In this document: positions 17,701 to 26,671 of the stretch, piece by piece
How positions within the stretch are numbered: position 1 is the stretch's first letter
Layout of the letters: each line of letters opens with the position of its first letter
Program-made: the position numbers and the translations under genes
NCBI RefSeq assembly: GCF_039523415.1
Contig: NZ_BAAAFG010000014.1
Span: 1 to 64,000 of the forward strand
Reading direction: 5' to 3'
Length of the DNA stretch: 64,000 bases
Source: Gangjinia marincola
Lineage (GTDB): Bacteria; Bacteroidota; Bacteroidia; Flavobacteriales; Flavobacteriaceae
Notes under the pieces: model-generated
Told to the model about the DNA's origin: nothing
The model's database searches: none
Seen by the model: only the letters and a program-made list of their open reading frames with translations

Positions 17701-17994
17701 ATGGCAGAAAAGCTAAAAATAAAATTATCTATTGCAGACCGTGTATATCCTCTTACCATCTTACCAGATCAGGAAGAGGGGTTACGAAAGGCTTCAAAGA
17801 AAATTGATGCTATGATCAAACAATTTGAGCAGAGTTACGCAGTACGAGATAAACAAGATGTTCTGGCCATGTGTGCATTGCAATTTGCCGCTAAAACAGA
17901 ACAAAAAGTTATTAATAATCAAAATGAATTATTGGGTGTAGAGCAGAAGCTAAAATCACTAAGTGATATGCTTCAATCACATCTGGATTCATAA
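17701..17994 (+). CDS. zapA: Cell division protein ZapA
   Basis: A 97-residue cytoplasmic protein. The N-terminal globular domain (KLKIKLSIADRVYPLTILPDQEE) is followed by a long helix (RKASKKIDAMIKQFEQSY), as in ZapA, which bundles FtsZ filaments. The start at 17701 was chosen over an in-frame ATG at 17671 because it begins MAEKLKIKL, the usual family start, and avoids overlapping the upstream gene. The neighbours (coiled-coil gene upstream, 6S RNA and rny downstream) support the call. Confidence 0.88.
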   Translation: MAEKLKIKLSIADRVYPLTILPDQEEGLRKASKKIDAMIKQFEQSYAVRDKQDVLAMCALQFAAKTEQKVINNQNELLGVEQKLKSLSDMLQSHLDS

Positions 17995-18013
17995 CGTTCT
18001 TTACATACTTAAT

Positions 18014-18191
18014 ACTGCCTGTATTAGTAATTATTTTTGATAAACTCAACACTATTTTGTTTAAAAAGGGTGAGTTTTAGTTGTAAAAGCATGCCGTTTC
18101 TGTGCAAACAGACAGACGGATCCTTGATCAGCTGGTTAGCCCTAAACCTGTTTTCAGGAGTTTATACAAAACCCTACTAGTACAGGCTTTT
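18014..18191 (+). ncRNA. ssrS: 6S RNA
   Basis: The segment between zapA and rny begins with GCCTGTA (18017-18023), which pairs with TACAGGC (18181-18187) and is followed by a T run at 18188-18194. An internal stem pairs AAACTCA (18042-18048) with TGAGTTT (18071-18077), and a large open central region lies between further helices. This closing stem, central bubble, length near 175 and location beside zapA fit 6S RNA, which binds the housekeeping RNA polymerase. The ends are estimates. Confidence 0.78.
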
Positions 18192-18221
18192 TTTGTATGT
18201 TTTGCGTCAACACTATATATA

Positions 18222-19787
18222 ATGGATTCTAATATTGTATTCTTAATTATCGCCTTAATTGGTATAGCTTTAGGGTTTTTAATATCAAAATTTCTGGAAA
18301 AAAACAACTCTTCAAAGGTAGTTGAAAATGCCCGTAGAGAGGCTGAGACTATCTTAAAGGACGCAAGAAATGAAGGGGAAAGCATTAAAAAAGATAAAAT
18401 TTTACAGGCGAAAGAAAAATTTATCGAACTCAAATCTGAACATGAAAAGGTGATTTTAGGTCGGGATAAAAAAATGGCCGAAACTGAAAAAAGAATTCGC
18501 GATAAGGAATCACAAGTATCTAATGAACTTTCAAAAAATTCAAAACTTAACAAGCGAGTTGAAGATAAACTCAAGGACTATACCCATAGAGTTGAATACC
18601 TCGAAAAGAAACAAGAGCAAATTGATAAACTGCATGATCGAAAAATCCAGCAATTAGAAATCATAAGCGGGTTACCGGCAGAAGAGGCGAAAGCTCAGCT
18701 TGTAGAATCACTCAAAGAAAAAGCAAAAGCCGATGCCATGGCGATGATACAGGATTCTATTGAAGAAGCCAAATTAACTGCACAACAAGAAGCTAAGAAA
18801 ATCATTATTAATTCGATCCAGCGTATTGGAACCGAAGAGGCAATAGAAAACTGTGTCTCTGTTTTTAATTTAGAGAGTGATGATGTGAAAGGTAGAATTA
18901 TTGGCCGTGAAGGCCGAAATATTCGTGCGATAGAAGCAGCCACAGGTGTTGAAATTATTGTAGATGACACGCCGGAAGCAATCATTTTATCTTGTTTTGA
19001 TCCTGTAAGGAGAGAAATTGCGAGATTATCATTGCACCGTCTAGTAACCGATGGTAGAATACATCCAGCACGTATTGAAGAGGTCGTAGCCAAGACAAAA
19101 AAGCAAATCGACGAAGAAATTGCAGATATAGGTAAACGTACAATTATTGATTTGGGAATTCATGGACTCCATCCTGAATTAATCAAGATCGTTGGCAGAA
19201 TGAAATACAGATCTTCTTACGGTCAGAACTTATTGCAGCATTCACGCGAAGTGGCTAAGTTATGTGGTGTCATGGCCTCAGAACTTGGACTAAATCCAAA
19301 AGTGGCTAAGCGAGCAGGATTACTGCATGATATCGGCAAAGTCCCAGAAACCGAAACAGAACTTCCGCATGCTATTTTAGGAATGCAATGGGCCGAAAAA
19401 TACGGGGAGAAACCTGATGTATGCAATGCCATTGGTGCTCACCACGATGAAATCGAAATGAAATCCTTAATATCACCAATCGTACAGGTGTGTGATGCAA
19501 TTAGCGGTGCGCGACCCGGTGCACGCAGACAAATTGTTGATTCTTATATTCAACGTCTCAAAGATTTAGAAAATATTGCTTTTGGATTTAGCGGGGTTAA
19601 AAAGGCTTATGCGATTCAAGCGGGTAGAGAACTGCGCGTAATTGTTGAAAGTGAAAAGGTAAATGACGATAAGGCAGCCAACTTATCATTTGAAATTTCT
19701 CAAAAAATACAAACTGATATGACCTATCCTGGTCAGGTAAAAGTTACGGTCATTAGAGAAACCAGAGCGGTGAATATAGCGAAGTAA
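18222..19787 (+). CDS. rny: Ribonuclease Y
   Basis: A 521-residue membrane-anchored endoribonuclease that initiates mRNA decay. It has an N-terminal membrane helix ([19 protein letters not shown]), a long coiled coil (about 30-200), a KH RNA-binding domain ([19 protein letters not shown]) and an HD phosphohydrolase domain ([10 protein letters not shown]). The start at 18222 places the membrane helix at the N-terminus as in all RNase Y proteins. An open frame continues upstream to 18102, but this runs through the 6S RNA and is not conserved protein. Its length matches the family. Confidence 0.95.
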   Translation: MDSNIVFLIIALIGIALGFLISKFLEKNNSSKVVENARREAETILKDARNEGESIKKDKILQAKEKFIELKSEHEKVILGRDKKMAETEKRIRDKESQVSNELSKNSKLNKRVEDKLKDYTHRVEYLEKKQEQIDKLHDRKIQQLEIISGLPAEEAKAQLVESLKEKAKADAMAMIQDSIEEAKLTAQQEAKKIIINSIQRIGTEEAIENCVSVFNLESDDVKGRIIGREGRNIRAIEAATGVEIIVDDTPEAIILSCFDPVRREIARLSLHRLVTDGRIHPARIEEVVAKTKKQIDEEIADIGKRTIIDLGIHGLHPELIKIVGRMKYRSSYGQNLLQHSREVAKLCGVMASELGLNPKVAKRAGLLHDIGKVPETETELPHAILGMQWAEKYGEKPDVCNAIGAHHDEIEMKSLISPIVQVCDAISGARPGARRQIVDSYIQRLKDLENIAFGFSGVKKAYAIQAGRELRVIVESEKVNDDKAANLSFEISQKIQTDMTYPGQVKVTVIRETRAVNIAK

Positions 19788-19795
19788 TAGAGCGT

Positions 19796-20692
19796 TTATT
19801 TTCTTGGATGAAACTGTTCCATCACTTCCTTTAGATGAGAACGATCTACGTGCATATACACTTCGGTAGTGGTAATACTTTCATGTCCCAGCATTTGCTG
19901 TATGGCTCTTAAGTCTGCCCCATTTTGAAGTAGGTGTGTCGCAAAAGAATGGCGAAATGTGTGCGGACTTATACTCTTATTTAATTCCATTTTTTCTGCC
20001 AATCGCTTTATGATTGTGAAGACCATGGCTCTGGTAAGTTGCTTGCCACGGCGATTAAGAAACAAGGTGTCTTCAAAGCCTTTTTGAACGATTTGATGAT
20101 TTCTTATGGTCGTACGATACAGTTCAATGAATTTTACGGTTTGACCGCTAATAGGAACAAAACGTTGTTTATTGCCCTTGCCGGTAACTTTGATAAAACC
20201 TTCGTCAAAAAACAAATCACTAAGTTTAAGTTCAATGAGCTCTGTAACTCTAAGTCCGCAGCCGTACAATGTCTCCAACATCGCTCTATTTCGTTCTCCT
20301 TGAGGTTTACTTAAGTCGATTGCCTGGATTAGCGTATCTATTTCGGTTTCGCTGAGCGTATCAGGGAGTTGCCTGCCGAGTTTGGGGGCTTCGATAAGAT
20401 CAAGCGGATTTGTCTTGCGGTAATCTTCAAATACTAAATAAGAGAAAAAACTTTTTAATCCACTAATCATTCGTGCTTGTGAACGGGGATTGACTTCTTT
20501 AGCCGTCGTATAAACAAACTCCTTGATATAATCTTCAGTAATAGTAATTGGAGAGAGGTGAAGTTCTCTATTTTCAATGTACGCAACAAGCTTTTCAATG
20601 TCAAGACAGTAATTAACTATAGTGTTATTTGCTAACCCACGCTCAATTTTAAGGTAGTGTTGATAATCTTTTACAGCTTGTTTCCAGGTCAT
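19796..20692 (-). CDS. xerD: Tyrosine recombinase XerD
   Basis: A 298-residue site-specific recombinase that resolves chromosome dimers at dif with XerC and FtsK. The N-terminal SAM-like DNA-binding domain spans about 1-90. All catalytic residues are in place: R148 (GCGLRVTEL), K172, H244 and R247 (HTFRHSF), H270 (LGHES) and Y279 (EVYMHV). Length and core-gene neighbours argue for the housekeeping enzyme rather than an integrase. It converges with rny with only eight bases between stops. Confidence 0.92.
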   Translation of the reverse strand: MTWKQAVKDYQHYLKIERGLANNTIVNYCLDIEKLVAYIENRELHLSPITITEDYIKEFVYTTAKEVNPRSQARMISGLKSFFSYLVFEDYRKTNPLDLIEAPKLGRQLPDTLSETEIDTLIQAIDLSKPQGERNRAMLETLYGCGLRVTELIELKLSDLFFDEGFIKVTGKGNKQRFVPISGQTVKFIELYRTTIRNHQIVQKGFEDTLFLNRRGKQLTRAMVFTIIKRLAEKMELNKSISPHTFRHSFATHLLQNGADLRAIQQMLGHESITTTEVYMHVDRSHLKEVMEQFHPRK

Positions 20693-20765
20693 TTATCCAC
20701 AAATTTACATTGAAAATTGTTAACATAAGTTAAAGTCAATTTACTTTAGCTTAATATGAGATAGG

Positions 20766-20773
20766 TATATTTG
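20766..20773 (+). promoter_or_regulatory. -7 box of the first OMP gene
   Basis: TATATTTG is a perfect TAnnTTTG match 23 bases before the start of the barrel protein gene. The -33 region has only TTTA near 20745, so the upstream element is weak. Confidence 0.5.
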
Positions 20774-20796
20774 TATATAACTTTAAATTATAAAAA

Positions 20797-21429
20797 ATGA
20801 AAAAATTTTTACTTTTAGTTGCTTTTGCAGTATTTGGATTAACAGCTGTACAGGCTCAAGATTATAATTTTGGAATTAAGGCAGGACTTAATGTTTCTAA
20901 TTGGGGAGGGGATACAGATGATTTTGGACAGGATTTAGAGTCCAGAACTTCTTTCCATGTTGGTGTTGTTTATGAATACGTAATTTCTGATAAATTTTCA
21001 CTTCAACCAGAGGTAATTTATAGTCAGCAAGGAGTTACATTTGAGTCTACATTCCAAGATTTTGGAGGTGAATTCAAATCTGAGGGAAAATTTAAGACGA
21101 GTTACTTGAACGTCCCAATAATTGCTAAAATATATGTAATTGAAGGTCTTAGCCTCCAAGTTGGACCTCAATTAGGATTTTTAATTGATGCTGAAGATGA
21201 AGCAGAATTATCTGGACCAGACTTTTCAGATTCCGATACAAGAGATGCATCAGATGATTACGAATCATTTGATTTTAGCGGTGCTTTTGGTATAGGGTAC
21301 AAATTGGAAATGGGCCTATTTCTAGACGCTAGATATACATTAGGTTTTACAAATATTCTTGAAGGTGCTCCTGATGATTTTAGTGTTACTAATAATGTAT
21401 TACAGATATCTGTAGGTTACATTTTTTAA
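20797..21429 (+). CDS. Outer-membrane beta-barrel protein (porin-like, copy 1)
   Basis: A 210-residue protein with a signal peptide (ending VQAQ) and a pattern of alternating beta strands: YNFGIKAGLNVSNW, FSLQPEVIYSQQG, LSLQVGPQLGF and a final LQISVGYIF. This is the OMP_b-brl_2 type of small eight-stranded barrel common in Flavobacteriia. Acidic loops are prominent. It is followed by a strong terminator and so is probably transcribed alone. Three more barrels of the same type follow. A specific function cannot be assigned. Confidence 0.85.
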   Translation: MKKFLLLVAFAVFGLTAVQAQDYNFGIKAGLNVSNWGGDTDDFGQDLESRTSFHVGVVYEYVISDKFSLQPEVIYSQQGVTFESTFQDFGGEFKSEGKFKTSYLNVPIIAKIYVIEGLSLQVGPQLGFLIDAEDEAELSGPDFSDSDTRDASDDYESFDFSGAFGIGYKLEMGLFLDARYTLGFTNILEGAPDDFSVTNNVLQISVGYIF

Positions 21430-21450
21430 ATCCTTAATGCCTCATTATTA

Positions 21451-21480
21451 AAACGGAAGCCCACCAGCTTCCGTTTTTTT
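21451..21480 (+). terminator. Terminator after OMP copy 1
   Basis: A perfect ten-base stem pairs AAACGGAAGC (21451-21460) with GCTTCCGTTT (21467-21476), followed by T residues. Confidence 0.9.
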
Positions 21481-21566
21481 ATGCTCTTTTTTGAAATTTT
21501 TAACCCTATGCATGCAATGTGACTATAGTAATGGAGTTATCCAATAGAATCATCAACTATATTACA

Positions 21567-22103
21567 ATGAAAAAAGCTCTCACTCTTTTGCTCATTGCGT
21601 TAGGCGTAAACCTGCATGCTCAATCTGGCGTTGGAGGTCCTACCAGCAAAAAAACCTGGTTTATTGAAGCAAACACAGGATTAGGCGATGCGCATCCATC
21701 TTTCACCGGTTTAAGTTTACGATCAGCTGATGGTGTAACCTCATACAGCGTAGGTGGAGAGGTTGGGTACTTTTTGCTGGAACATTTTGCGATTAAAGCA
21801 GGGGTAGGATATGCAGATAATGGACTCGATGAAGACTTAGAGATAGAAACTATATCCTATAAGATAGGCGCAAAATATTATATTAATGAACGTTTTGCAT
21901 TTCAAACGGATGTAAATGCGGCACAGCTTACCAACCCTAAACGCAAACCAACTTATCTGGGATTACAGGCCGGGTACGCTTTCTTCTTATATGATGTATT
22001 ATCTATTGAACCCGGGTTGAGGTATGATATTAGCATCAACCAGGATTTTTCTTCAGATAATGTATTCCAATTTGCCGTGGGATTCGTGGTATTCTTGAAG
22101 TAA
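21567..22103 (+). CDS. Outer-membrane beta-barrel protein (copy 2)
   Basis: A 178-residue small barrel with signal peptide MKKALTLLLIALGVNLHAQ. Strand-like segments include VGGEVGYFLLEHFAIKAGVGY, where alternate residues are hydrophobic, and a final FQFAVGFVVFLK. The start at 21567 was chosen for the signal peptide; the frame is open 48 bases upstream. It belongs to the same group as its neighbours but is clearly diverged from copy 1. It probably forms a transcript with copy 3 and aroQ. Confidence 0.82.
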   Translation: MKKALTLLLIALGVNLHAQSGVGGPTSKKTWFIEANTGLGDAHPSFTGLSLRSADGVTSYSVGGEVGYFLLEHFAIKAGVGYADNGLDEDLEIETISYKIGAKYYINERFAFQTDVNAAQLTNPKRKPTYLGLQAGYAFFLYDVLSIEPGLRYDISINQDFSSDNVFQFAVGFVVFLK

Positions 22104-22131
22104 TTCCTTATTTTGCTTCAAAATTAAGGAA

Positions 22132-22644
22132 ATGAAACAACAGTTTTTTTGCTTATTGCTTGTTGGATTGATGTGCTCGTATCACTCGAATGCACAACAG
22201 TTTGGCTTAACAGGAGGTTACTTAAACCTTACCAGTCAAAACGAAACACCAACCTTAGATACGAGTGATTCAGATTCAGGTTTTTATGTAGGAACATTTA
22301 TAGATCTGGATTTAACAGATAAAATTCATCTGCAGCCTTCATTGTTATACGGCAATGTCAATGATTTAAATCTCATTTACCTACCGGTGATGCTAAAATA
22401 TTACCTGGGCGGCACAGGATTAAATATTCAGGCAGGTCCCCAGGCAACATTGTTACTTGAGGATATTGACGATTTAAACAATTTTGGCGTAGATCTTAGT
22501 GTAGGTGCTGCCTATGATATTTTTAGTAGCGTATTTATAGAACTCAGATACTCTTTTGAATTAACTGATAGAGCTTCAGACTCTATAAATTATGACTCCA
22601 GTACACTTAGAACCTTAAGTTTGGGCATAGGAATAAATATATAA
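22132..22644 (+). CDS. Outer-membrane beta-barrel protein (copy 3)
   Basis: A 170-residue barrel with signal peptide ending SNAQ. Conserved segments such as KIHLQPSLLYGN, LPVMLKYYLGG, LNIQAGPQATLLL and a C-terminal LSLGIGINI match copies 1 and 4. It is shorter in its loops. The stop lies three bases before the aroQ start, so it is very likely co-transcribed with aroQ. Function is unknown. Confidence 0.82.
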   Translation: MKQQFFCLLLVGLMCSYHSNAQQFGLTGGYLNLTSQNETPTLDTSDSDSGFYVGTFIDLDLTDKIHLQPSLLYGNVNDLNLIYLPVMLKYYLGGTGLNIQAGPQATLLLEDIDDLNNFGVDLSVGAAYDIFSSVFIELRYSFELTDRASDSINYDSSTLRTLSLGIGINI

Positions 22645-22647
22645 CGT

Positions 22648-23064
22648 ATGAAAATTCTACTCATCAACGGTCCTAACTTAAATCTTTTAGGAAAACGAGA
22701 GCCGCAGATTTACGGTGACATTTCTTTTGAGGATTATTTTATTAAACTACAATTTAATTTTAAAGACGTTGAGTTATCTCACGTACAGTCGAATCATGAA
22801 GGTGATTTGATAGACCATTTACAACAGGCAGACCAGGATTTTAATGCTGTTGTGATCAACGCCGGCGGATTATCTCATACCTCCATAGCACTTGGTGATA
22901 CTATTAAGGCAATCAGCATCCCTGTAGTTGAAGTTCATATTTCCAATACGTTCTCCAGAGAAGCGTATCGTCATCACTCCTATCTTTCTGCCGGAGCAAA
23001 GGGAGTCATCGTTGGGTTTGGTTTAAACAGTTATAAGTTAGCTATTACTGCTCTCTTACCTTAA
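22648..23064 (+). CDS. aroQ: Type II 3-dehydroquinate dehydratase
   Basis: A 138-residue enzyme that dehydrates 3-dehydroquinate to 3-dehydroshikimate in aromatic amino acid synthesis. The catalytic segment NGPNLNLLGKREP with R17 and Y22 is intact, as are INAGGLSHTS, the EVHISN histidine and the conserved REAYRHHSYLS region. The length is normal for dodecameric type II dehydroquinases. It sits downstream of xerD, a pairing common in Flavobacteriia, but here three barrel genes lie between them. Confidence 0.95.
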   Translation: MKILLINGPNLNLLGKREPQIYGDISFEDYFIKLQFNFKDVELSHVQSNHEGDLIDHLQQADQDFNAVVINAGGLSHTSIALGDTIKAISIPVVEVHISNTFSREAYRHHSYLSAGAKGVIVGFGLNSYKLAITALLP

Positions 23065-23143
23065 CAAAGGAATAACATTTCTTTACCATAAGTTTTAGAG
23101 TGCTCCCATGGGATTGGTTTTAATTTTAATAAAAAATACAACC

Positions 23144-23842
23144 ATGAAAAAAGCACTACTCTTATTACTTCTTAGCACGTCATTTTCCGTTATCGCACAA
23201 ACCCAACCGGCAGAACGTGCCAATAGGGAAGAAATTGTTGATGATAGTTTTTATTCCGTACGTTTTGGATTTACCGGTGGATTCTTATTAAGTTCAGTAT
23301 CAGGAGATAATGCTGATAGTTTTGATCCAAGAACCTCTTATCATATTGGTTTAACATCCAGATTTAGATTGGGAGAAGAATCAAGATTCACAATACATCC
23401 TTCCATCATCTACGCAAGACAAGGATACGATTTTGAGTCAGATGAAAATACGCAGTTCTACGAAGAAGATATCAATTCAGGGAGTAACCTAACAATAAAA
23501 TTAACTTACATTCATTTTCCAATTTTATTGGGATATGAAGTAATAGATAATCTAAGGGTTATGGGAGGTCCGCAAATAGGATTTCGATTTCTTTCTGAAA
23601 CTGAGCTAGATCCAGATGAAAGCGATACGGCGGCATCTGTAATTGAATTAGAAGAGTATATTAGCGATGTGGATATTTCTTTAAGTATAGGCGCAGAGTA
23701 TTTTCTAACACCACGCGTAGGACTTGGAATACGATATACCAGAGGGCTAAACAACATTAATGGTAAAGCCGATGAAGGCATAGCAGAAACAGAACAATTT
23801 AATAATGCCTTTTACGTTTCTGCAACCTATCTGATTCGATAA
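23144..23842 (+). CDS. Outer-membrane beta-barrel protein (copy 4)
   Basis: A 232-residue barrel with signal MKKALLLLLLSTSFSVIAQ. Strands include VRFGFTGGFLLSSVSG, FTIHPSIIYARQGYDF, LRVMGGPQIGFRF and a final FYVSATYLIR. Of the four local barrels it looks closest to copy 1, sharing the repeated FHVGV/YHIGL and QPEVIY/HPSIIY elements. The start at 23144 was chosen for the signal peptide. It lies 79 bases after aroQ. Confidence 0.83.
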   Translation: MKKALLLLLLSTSFSVIAQTQPAERANREEIVDDSFYSVRFGFTGGFLLSSVSGDNADSFDPRTSYHIGLTSRFRLGEESRFTIHPSIIYARQGYDFESDENTQFYEEDINSGSNLTIKLTYIHFPILLGYEVIDNLRVMGGPQIGFRFLSETELDPDESDTAASVIELEEYISDVDISLSIGAEYFLTPRVGLGIRYTRGLNNINGKADEGIAETEQFNNAFYVSATYLIR

Positions 23843-23844
23843 TG

Positions 23845-24120
23845 TTAACTTCTTAAGTATTTACGCTCAACGTAAAATGTGCCAAAAGGTAGTAGGCCGG
23901 CGATAAAATATATCACAAAGCGTTTGAATCCTTGCTTTTTTTCAATGGTAAAAAGCAGTGCTAAGGCAACATAGGCTATAAACAAAAAACCATGCGCATA
24001 GCCTATATAAATATTAGGCGTTGGCATATTAGCCAGATATTTTAAAGGCATCCCAACTCCTAATAATAGGAGATACGAGATGCCTTCAAGAATTGCAATG
24101 AGTTTAAATGTTTTAAGCAT
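23845..24120 (-). CDS. DUF3817 membrane protein
   Basis: A 91-residue inner-membrane protein with three helices. The pattern KLIAILEGISYLLLLGVGMPLKY, then GYAHGFLFIAYV and a final GLLPFGTFYVERKYL is characteristic of DUF3817, a family of unknown function. It begins one base after the lpdA start region (23845-24120 versus 24122) on the same strand and lies downstream of lpdA, so it is probably co-transcribed. Confidence 0.85.
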   Translation of the reverse strand: MLKTFKLIAILEGISYLLLLGVGMPLKYLANMPTPNIYIGYAHGFLFIAYVALALLFTIEKKQGFKRFVIYFIAGLLPFGTFYVERKYLRS

Positions 24121-24121
24121 A

Positions 24122-25513
24122 TCAGAGATGAATCACTTCACCATATGCATCTGCCACAGCCTCCATTACTGCTTCACTCATTGTTGGATGTGGATGTACC
24201 GCTTTTAGAATTTCATGCCCTGTTGTTTCTAGTTTTCGACCCACAACAGCTTCAGCAATCATATCGGTTACACCTGCGCCTATCATATGGCAGCCCAACC
24301 ATTCACCGTATTTGGCATCAAAAATAACCTTCACAAAACCTTCCTTCGCTCCGGAAGCACTAGCTTTACCTGACGCTGAAAAAGGAAACTTTCCAATTTT
24401 CACATCATAACCGGCTTCTTTTGCCTGCTTTTCAGTCATTCCTACACTGGCAATTTCAGGTGTAGCGTAGGTACAACCCGGAATATTCTGATAATTTAGC
24501 GCCTCCACATGCATTCCTGCAATTTTTTCGACGCAAATAATACCTTCGGCAGAAGCAACATGGGCTAAAGCTGCACCAGGAGTAACATCTCCAATCGCGT
24601 AATACCCGGGAACATTAGTTTGATACCATTCGTTTACCTGTATCTTATCCTTTTCTACGGTAATCCCTACTTCTTCAAGACCTATATTTTCAATATTGGT
24701 TTTGATGCCAACGGCAGAAAGTACTACATCAGCCTCTAAAATTTCTTCTCCTTTTTTAGTTTTGACTGTCGCTTTTACTTTATCACCACTGGTATCAACA
24801 GACTCAACAGACGAATTGGTCATCACTTTAATTCCAGATTTCTTATAACTACGCTCTAATTGCTTTGAGACTTCATCATCTTCTAGCGGAACGATATTAG
24901 GAAGATACTCAACAATGGTCACCTGGGTTCCCATTGAATTATAGAAGTATGCAAACTCGCAGCCAATCGCACCTGATCCAACGATGATCATGCTTTCCGG
25001 TTGCTTCTCCATTGTCATTGCTTTGCGGTATTCTATGACCTTCTTTCCGTCAATCGGTAAATTAGGTAATTCACGCGCTTTTGCTCCGGTTGCAATAATG
25101 ATATGATCAGCCTCGTGGGTTTTAGCCTCCCCATTTCCTGGAGTAACCTGTACTTTTTTACCTTTTAAAACTTTTCCGAAGCCATCCAAAATATCAATTT
25201 TGTTCTTTTTCATTAAGAATTGGACGCCTTTGCTCATTCCGTCGGCTACATTTCGGCTTCGATTGACCACAGCGTCAAAATCTTTATCAAATTCTTTCAC
25301 CTTGAGTCCATAATCACCGGCGTGTTTTAAGTATTCAAAAACCTGAGCACTCTTTAATAGTGCTTTGGTAGGAATACAACCCCAGTTAAGGCAAACGCCT
25401 CCTAAGTCCTCTTTTTCAACCACAGCGGTTTTAAATCCTAATTGAGATGCCCTGATTGCGGTTACATATCCACCCGGTCCACTCCCAACAACGATGATGT
25501 CATATTTACTCAT
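24122..25513 (-). CDS. lpdA: Dihydrolipoyl dehydrogenase (E3)
   Basis: A 463-residue flavoenzyme that reoxidises dihydrolipoamide with NAD in the pyruvate and 2-oxoglutarate dehydrogenase complexes and possibly glycine cleavage. It has the FAD-binding GSGPGGYVTAI motif, the redox disulfide GGVCLNWGCIPTK, the NAD-binding GSGAIGCEFA motif and the catalytic HPHPTMSEAV near the C-terminus. No E1 or E2 gene lies nearby, so which complex it serves cannot be told from context. Length is typical. Confidence 0.95.
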   Translation of the reverse strand: MSKYDIIVVGSGPGGYVTAIRASQLGFKTAVVEKEDLGGVCLNWGCIPTKALLKSAQVFEYLKHAGDYGLKVKEFDKDFDAVVNRSRNVADGMSKGVQFLMKKNKIDILDGFGKVLKGKKVQVTPGNGEAKTHEADHIIIATGAKARELPNLPIDGKKVIEYRKAMTMEKQPESMIIVGSGAIGCEFAYFYNSMGTQVTIVEYLPNIVPLEDDEVSKQLERSYKKSGIKVMTNSSVESVDTSGDKVKATVKTKKGEEILEADVVLSAVGIKTNIENIGLEEVGITVEKDKIQVNEWYQTNVPGYYAIGDVTPGAALAHVASAEGIICVEKIAGMHVEALNYQNIPGCTYATPEIASVGMTEKQAKEAGYDVKIGKFPFSASGKASASGAKEGFVKVIFDAKYGEWLGCHMIGAGVTDMIAEAVVGRKLETTGHEILKAVHPHPTMSEAVMEAVADAYGEVIHL

Positions 25514-25675
25514 AGTTTGTTTTTTTCTGCGGAAGCGAATTTACGAAATGCTACGGTAATACGTAGCTAGTAAACAGGTAATTTATAGGATAGAAATTAG
25601 AAAATCGGTATTGTTTTTCTTCGGAAAAATACCCGTAAGCTCAACATTATGCATTACGTAGAAGATTCACACTAG

Positions 25676-26239
25676 TTAAAGTATGTCCTGAATAATTCTC
25701 TTAATCGCCGGAAGCTTCTCTGTCTCAAACCACAGATTTTTACGCATCCAAAAGTGATTGACCGGCGAAGGATGGGGAAGCGGAAGATAGTTAGGCAAAT
25801 AATCATTCATGCGTTTTACCCGATCAGTTAGCGTGGTGGCATCTTTTAAATATGCTTTTTGAGCATATCCACCAATTAAAATAAAAAGCTGCGGCTTTTT
25901 TAATTGGTTAAGTACGTGTGCATGCCAAAGCGGCGCACACTCTGAACGAGGAGGAAGATCTCCGGTTGCTGATTTACCGGGATAGCAAAACCCCATGGGC
26001 AAAACGGCAAAATTTATAGGATCGTAAAAGGTTGTTTCATTAACACCAAGCCACTCCCGTAGTCGACGGCCGCTGGGGTCATCCCATGCTTTTGTGTGTA
26101 AGTGTGCTAACCGACCCGGCGCCTGACTCACTAAAATGATTTTTGAATCTTTTGAAGCACTTATAATGGGATTAGCTCCCAGCGGTAAATGTGCTTTGCA
26201 CACCTCGCATCGTCTAATCTCCTCTAGCAGATTTTTCAA
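25676..26239 (-). CDS. Uracil-DNA glycosylase family protein
   Basis: A 187-residue protein of the UDG superfamily. The N-terminal CEVCKAH and the motif SQAPGRLAH near residue 35 fit the family 4/5-like branch. HPSPVNHFW near residue 157 is the second active-site motif. The usual acidic catalytic residue of family 1 is not evident, so activity on uracil cannot be assumed. It lies ten bases upstream of, on the same strand as, nothing closely related, and is preceded by the msrB pair. Confidence 0.82.
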   Translation of the reverse strand: MKNLLEEIRRCEVCKAHLPLGANPIISASKDSKIILVSQAPGRLAHLHTKAWDDPSGRRLREWLGVNETTFYDPINFAVLPMGFCYPGKSATGDLPPRSECAPLWHAHVLNQLKKPQLFILIGGYAQKAYLKDATTLTDRVKRMNDYLPNYLPLPHPSPVNHFWMRKNLWFETEKLPAIKRIIQDIL

Positions 26240-26248
26240 AAAACCGGA

Positions 26249-26671
26249 TTAATTGTTAGTTGACGCAGGATTCTTATCATCTTCAAAATCCACACTCAAC
26301 GAATTGACGCAATACCGTACCCCGGTTTCTGTTGGGCCGTCATCAAAAACGTGTCCCAAATGACTCCCGCAGTTGGCGCATAAAATTTCGGTACGCACCA
26401 TCCCGAAAGTAGTGTCTTTTACGTATTCAACTTTTCCTTCAATCGCCTGATCAAAACTGGGCCAGCCACAGCCGCTTTCAAATTTTGCGTCACTTTCAAA
26501 CAGAGGTTCATTACACGCATTGCAGCGGTAGGTTCCTTCTTCAAAATGTAGGTTGTATTTGCCGGTGTGGGGGCGTTCGGTTCCTTTTTGTCGAAGCACG
26601 TGATATTCTTCTGGAGAGAGTTCTTCTTTCCATTCTGCCTCGGTTTTGTCTACAGCATATTTCTTACTCAT
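26249..26671 (-). CDS. msrB: Peptide-methionine (R)-S-oxide reductase, cytoplasmic
   Basis: A 140-residue MsrB that reduces methionine-R-sulfoxide in proteins. Zinc cysteines are C50, C53, C98 and C101. The catalytic cysteine is C121 in RYCVNSLSVDF, and the second cysteine C68 (SGCGWPSF) is present. There is no signal peptide, so it acts in the cytoplasm. Its start overlaps the stop of the upstream secreted msrB by four bases (ATGA). The two genes differ enough to be old paralogues. Confidence 0.95.
   Translation of the reverse strand: MSKKYAVDKTEAEWKEELSPEEYHVLRQKGTERPHTGKYNLHFEEGTYRCNACNEPLFESDAKFESGCGWPSFDQAIEGKVEYVKDTTFGMVRTEILCANCGSHLGHVFDDGPTETGVRYCVNSLSVDFEDDKNPASTNN

Noticed and set aside
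18102..18221. N-terminal extension of RNase Y upstream of 18222
   Set aside because: It would translate the 6S RNA; the membrane helix of RNase Y starts right after the ATG at 18222.
18128..18574. Long open frames antisense to rny (also 18695-19093)
   Set aside because: They mirror a strongly supported gene and are Ser- and Leu-rich without any domain.
19796..20692. XerD as an integrase of a mobile element
   Set aside because: All neighbours are core genes, and no att-like repeats, tRNA or phage genes are present.
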